Positions 20,053 through 20,582 of a stretch of DNA of 20,582 nucleotides are shown one piece after another. The notes beneath the pieces were generated by a model, which was not told the origin of the DNA, did not search any database, and was given only the letters and a program-made list of their open reading frames with translations. Source of the DNA: a virus; IMG/VR virus record IMGVR_UViG_3300004805_000046, positions 1 to 20,582 of that record; one strand, 5' to 3'. The first letter of the stretch is position 1. Every line of letters begins with the position of its first letter. Made by a program: the position numbers and the translations under genes.

Positions 20053-20565
20053 ATGTCGTTTATCCCATCTGCCATCACGAAGGCAATCATCACATCATTC
20101 GCTAAAGAGGCAAAGGCATTGGCCAATGTCCGCAGCGAGCAGGATAAAACAATCCAAAAAGCGCTGGATTGCATATGGACCGCGTGCACCATTGCGAAGC
20201 CTGAATTTATGAAAGGCAATAGTAAAACCAATGCAGCACGTGCAGAAGTTAAGGCAATATTTGACGCATTGGTTGAAGGAAAGTACATTGCCAAGGCGTC
20301 TGGCGCAATGTACCAATCAAGCTTCTGGATTGCCTTCGAAACCAGCGTGCCATTTAAACGTGATTTGGCATCGAAAGCAAAGCCTGAAGCCACTGGTGCA
20401 GCACCAGCACCAAAGCGTACCGTTAGCGCATCACGTGAGAATCTGGACCGTGTTTTAAATCAAGCGCTTAGCATGGCACGTGCACTAGGATTGAACGAAT
20501 TTGCGGCGTCTATTTTGGATGTGGCACTCGATACCCTCGAAGGGTTCGCTGAGAAAGCCGAGTAA
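20053..20565 (+). CDS. Unrecognised rightward (early?) protein, 170 aa
   Basis: The only plus-strand gene. ATG 20053 has SD GGAG 6 nt upstream; an in-frame GTG at 20008 exists but lies at the predicted transcription start without an SD. The protein starts MSFIPSAITKAIITSFAKEA and is helical and Ala/Lys-rich, with an aromatic segment YQSSFWIAFETSVPFKRDL (about 96-114). A flexible linker follows (KPEATGAAPAPKR, about 118-130), then a C-terminal helical domain (LDRVLNQALSMARALGLNEF). No cysteine-metal site, membrane segment or catalytic motif is visible. I do not recognise the family. Its divergent position and strong promoter suggest the first gene of an early region continuing to the right. 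Confidence 0.75.
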   Translation: MSFIPSAITKAIITSFAKEAKALANVRSEQDKTIQKALDCIWTACTIAKPEFMKGNSKTNAARAEVKAIFDALVEGKYIAKASGAMYQSSFWIAFETSVPFKRDLASKAKPEATGAAPAPKRTVSASRENLDRVLNQALSMARALGLNEFAASILDVALDTLEGFAEKAE

Positions 20566-20582
20566 AACAAATCACCCCGAGC

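Overview
The window is a piece of a tailed double-stranded DNA phage (Caudoviricetes), most likely a podovirus-like environmental phage. It carries almost the complete morphogenesis module: terminase, portal, scaffold, capsid and connector/tail proteins. There is no integrase, tRNA or host gene. Gene packing is tight, with ATGA, GTGA and TAATG overlaps and stop codons built into Shine-Dalgarno (SD) sites, and codon use is mixed with GC near 50%. The host cannot be named from the sequence; the promoters look like ordinary bacterial sigma-70 sites, which suggests a proteobacterial-type host.

Layout: apart from one gene at the right edge, every gene is on the minus strand and reads right to left. 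(1) 19681-20052 is a divergent control region with a sigma-70-like promoter in each direction, two identical 34-bp repeats and a G-rich stretch. A plus-strand gene of unknown function (20053-20565) leaves it to the right. (2) 19680-16706: probable small terminase, then the large terminase, which is interrupted by an intein. A complete endonuclease VII-type HNH gene lies inside the intein, on the same strand but in another reading frame. (3) 16706-10318: small protein, large portal, small helical protein, GroES-like co-chaperonin, scaffold, conserved protein, probable decoration protein and major capsid protein, closed by a hairpin terminator. (4) 10203-6712: a new promoter, a free-standing GIY-YIG endonuclease, virion-type proteins and a set of small basic proteins sharing a KGG motif. 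(5) 6711-3117: another promoter, a second GIY-YIG endonuclease, a head-tail connector, a free-standing HNH endonuclease, a zinc-ribbon protein, two small proteins and an adaptor-like protein. (6) 3120-1: tail/appendage-type proteins, including one built of about twelve 20-residue repeats, and a tail-fibre-like gene that runs off the left edge.

Together the genes package DNA (TerS/TerL/portal), build and fold the head (scaffold, capsid, co-chaperonin), and connect and decorate the tail. Laid over this is an unusual load of homing-type endonucleases: two GIY-YIG, one free HNH and one HNH nested inside the terminase intein. The nested arrangement is the most striking feature: a mini-intein whose usual in-frame endonuclease is replaced by an overlapping gene in another frame with its own ribosome binding site, while the intein frame stays open through the whole insertion.
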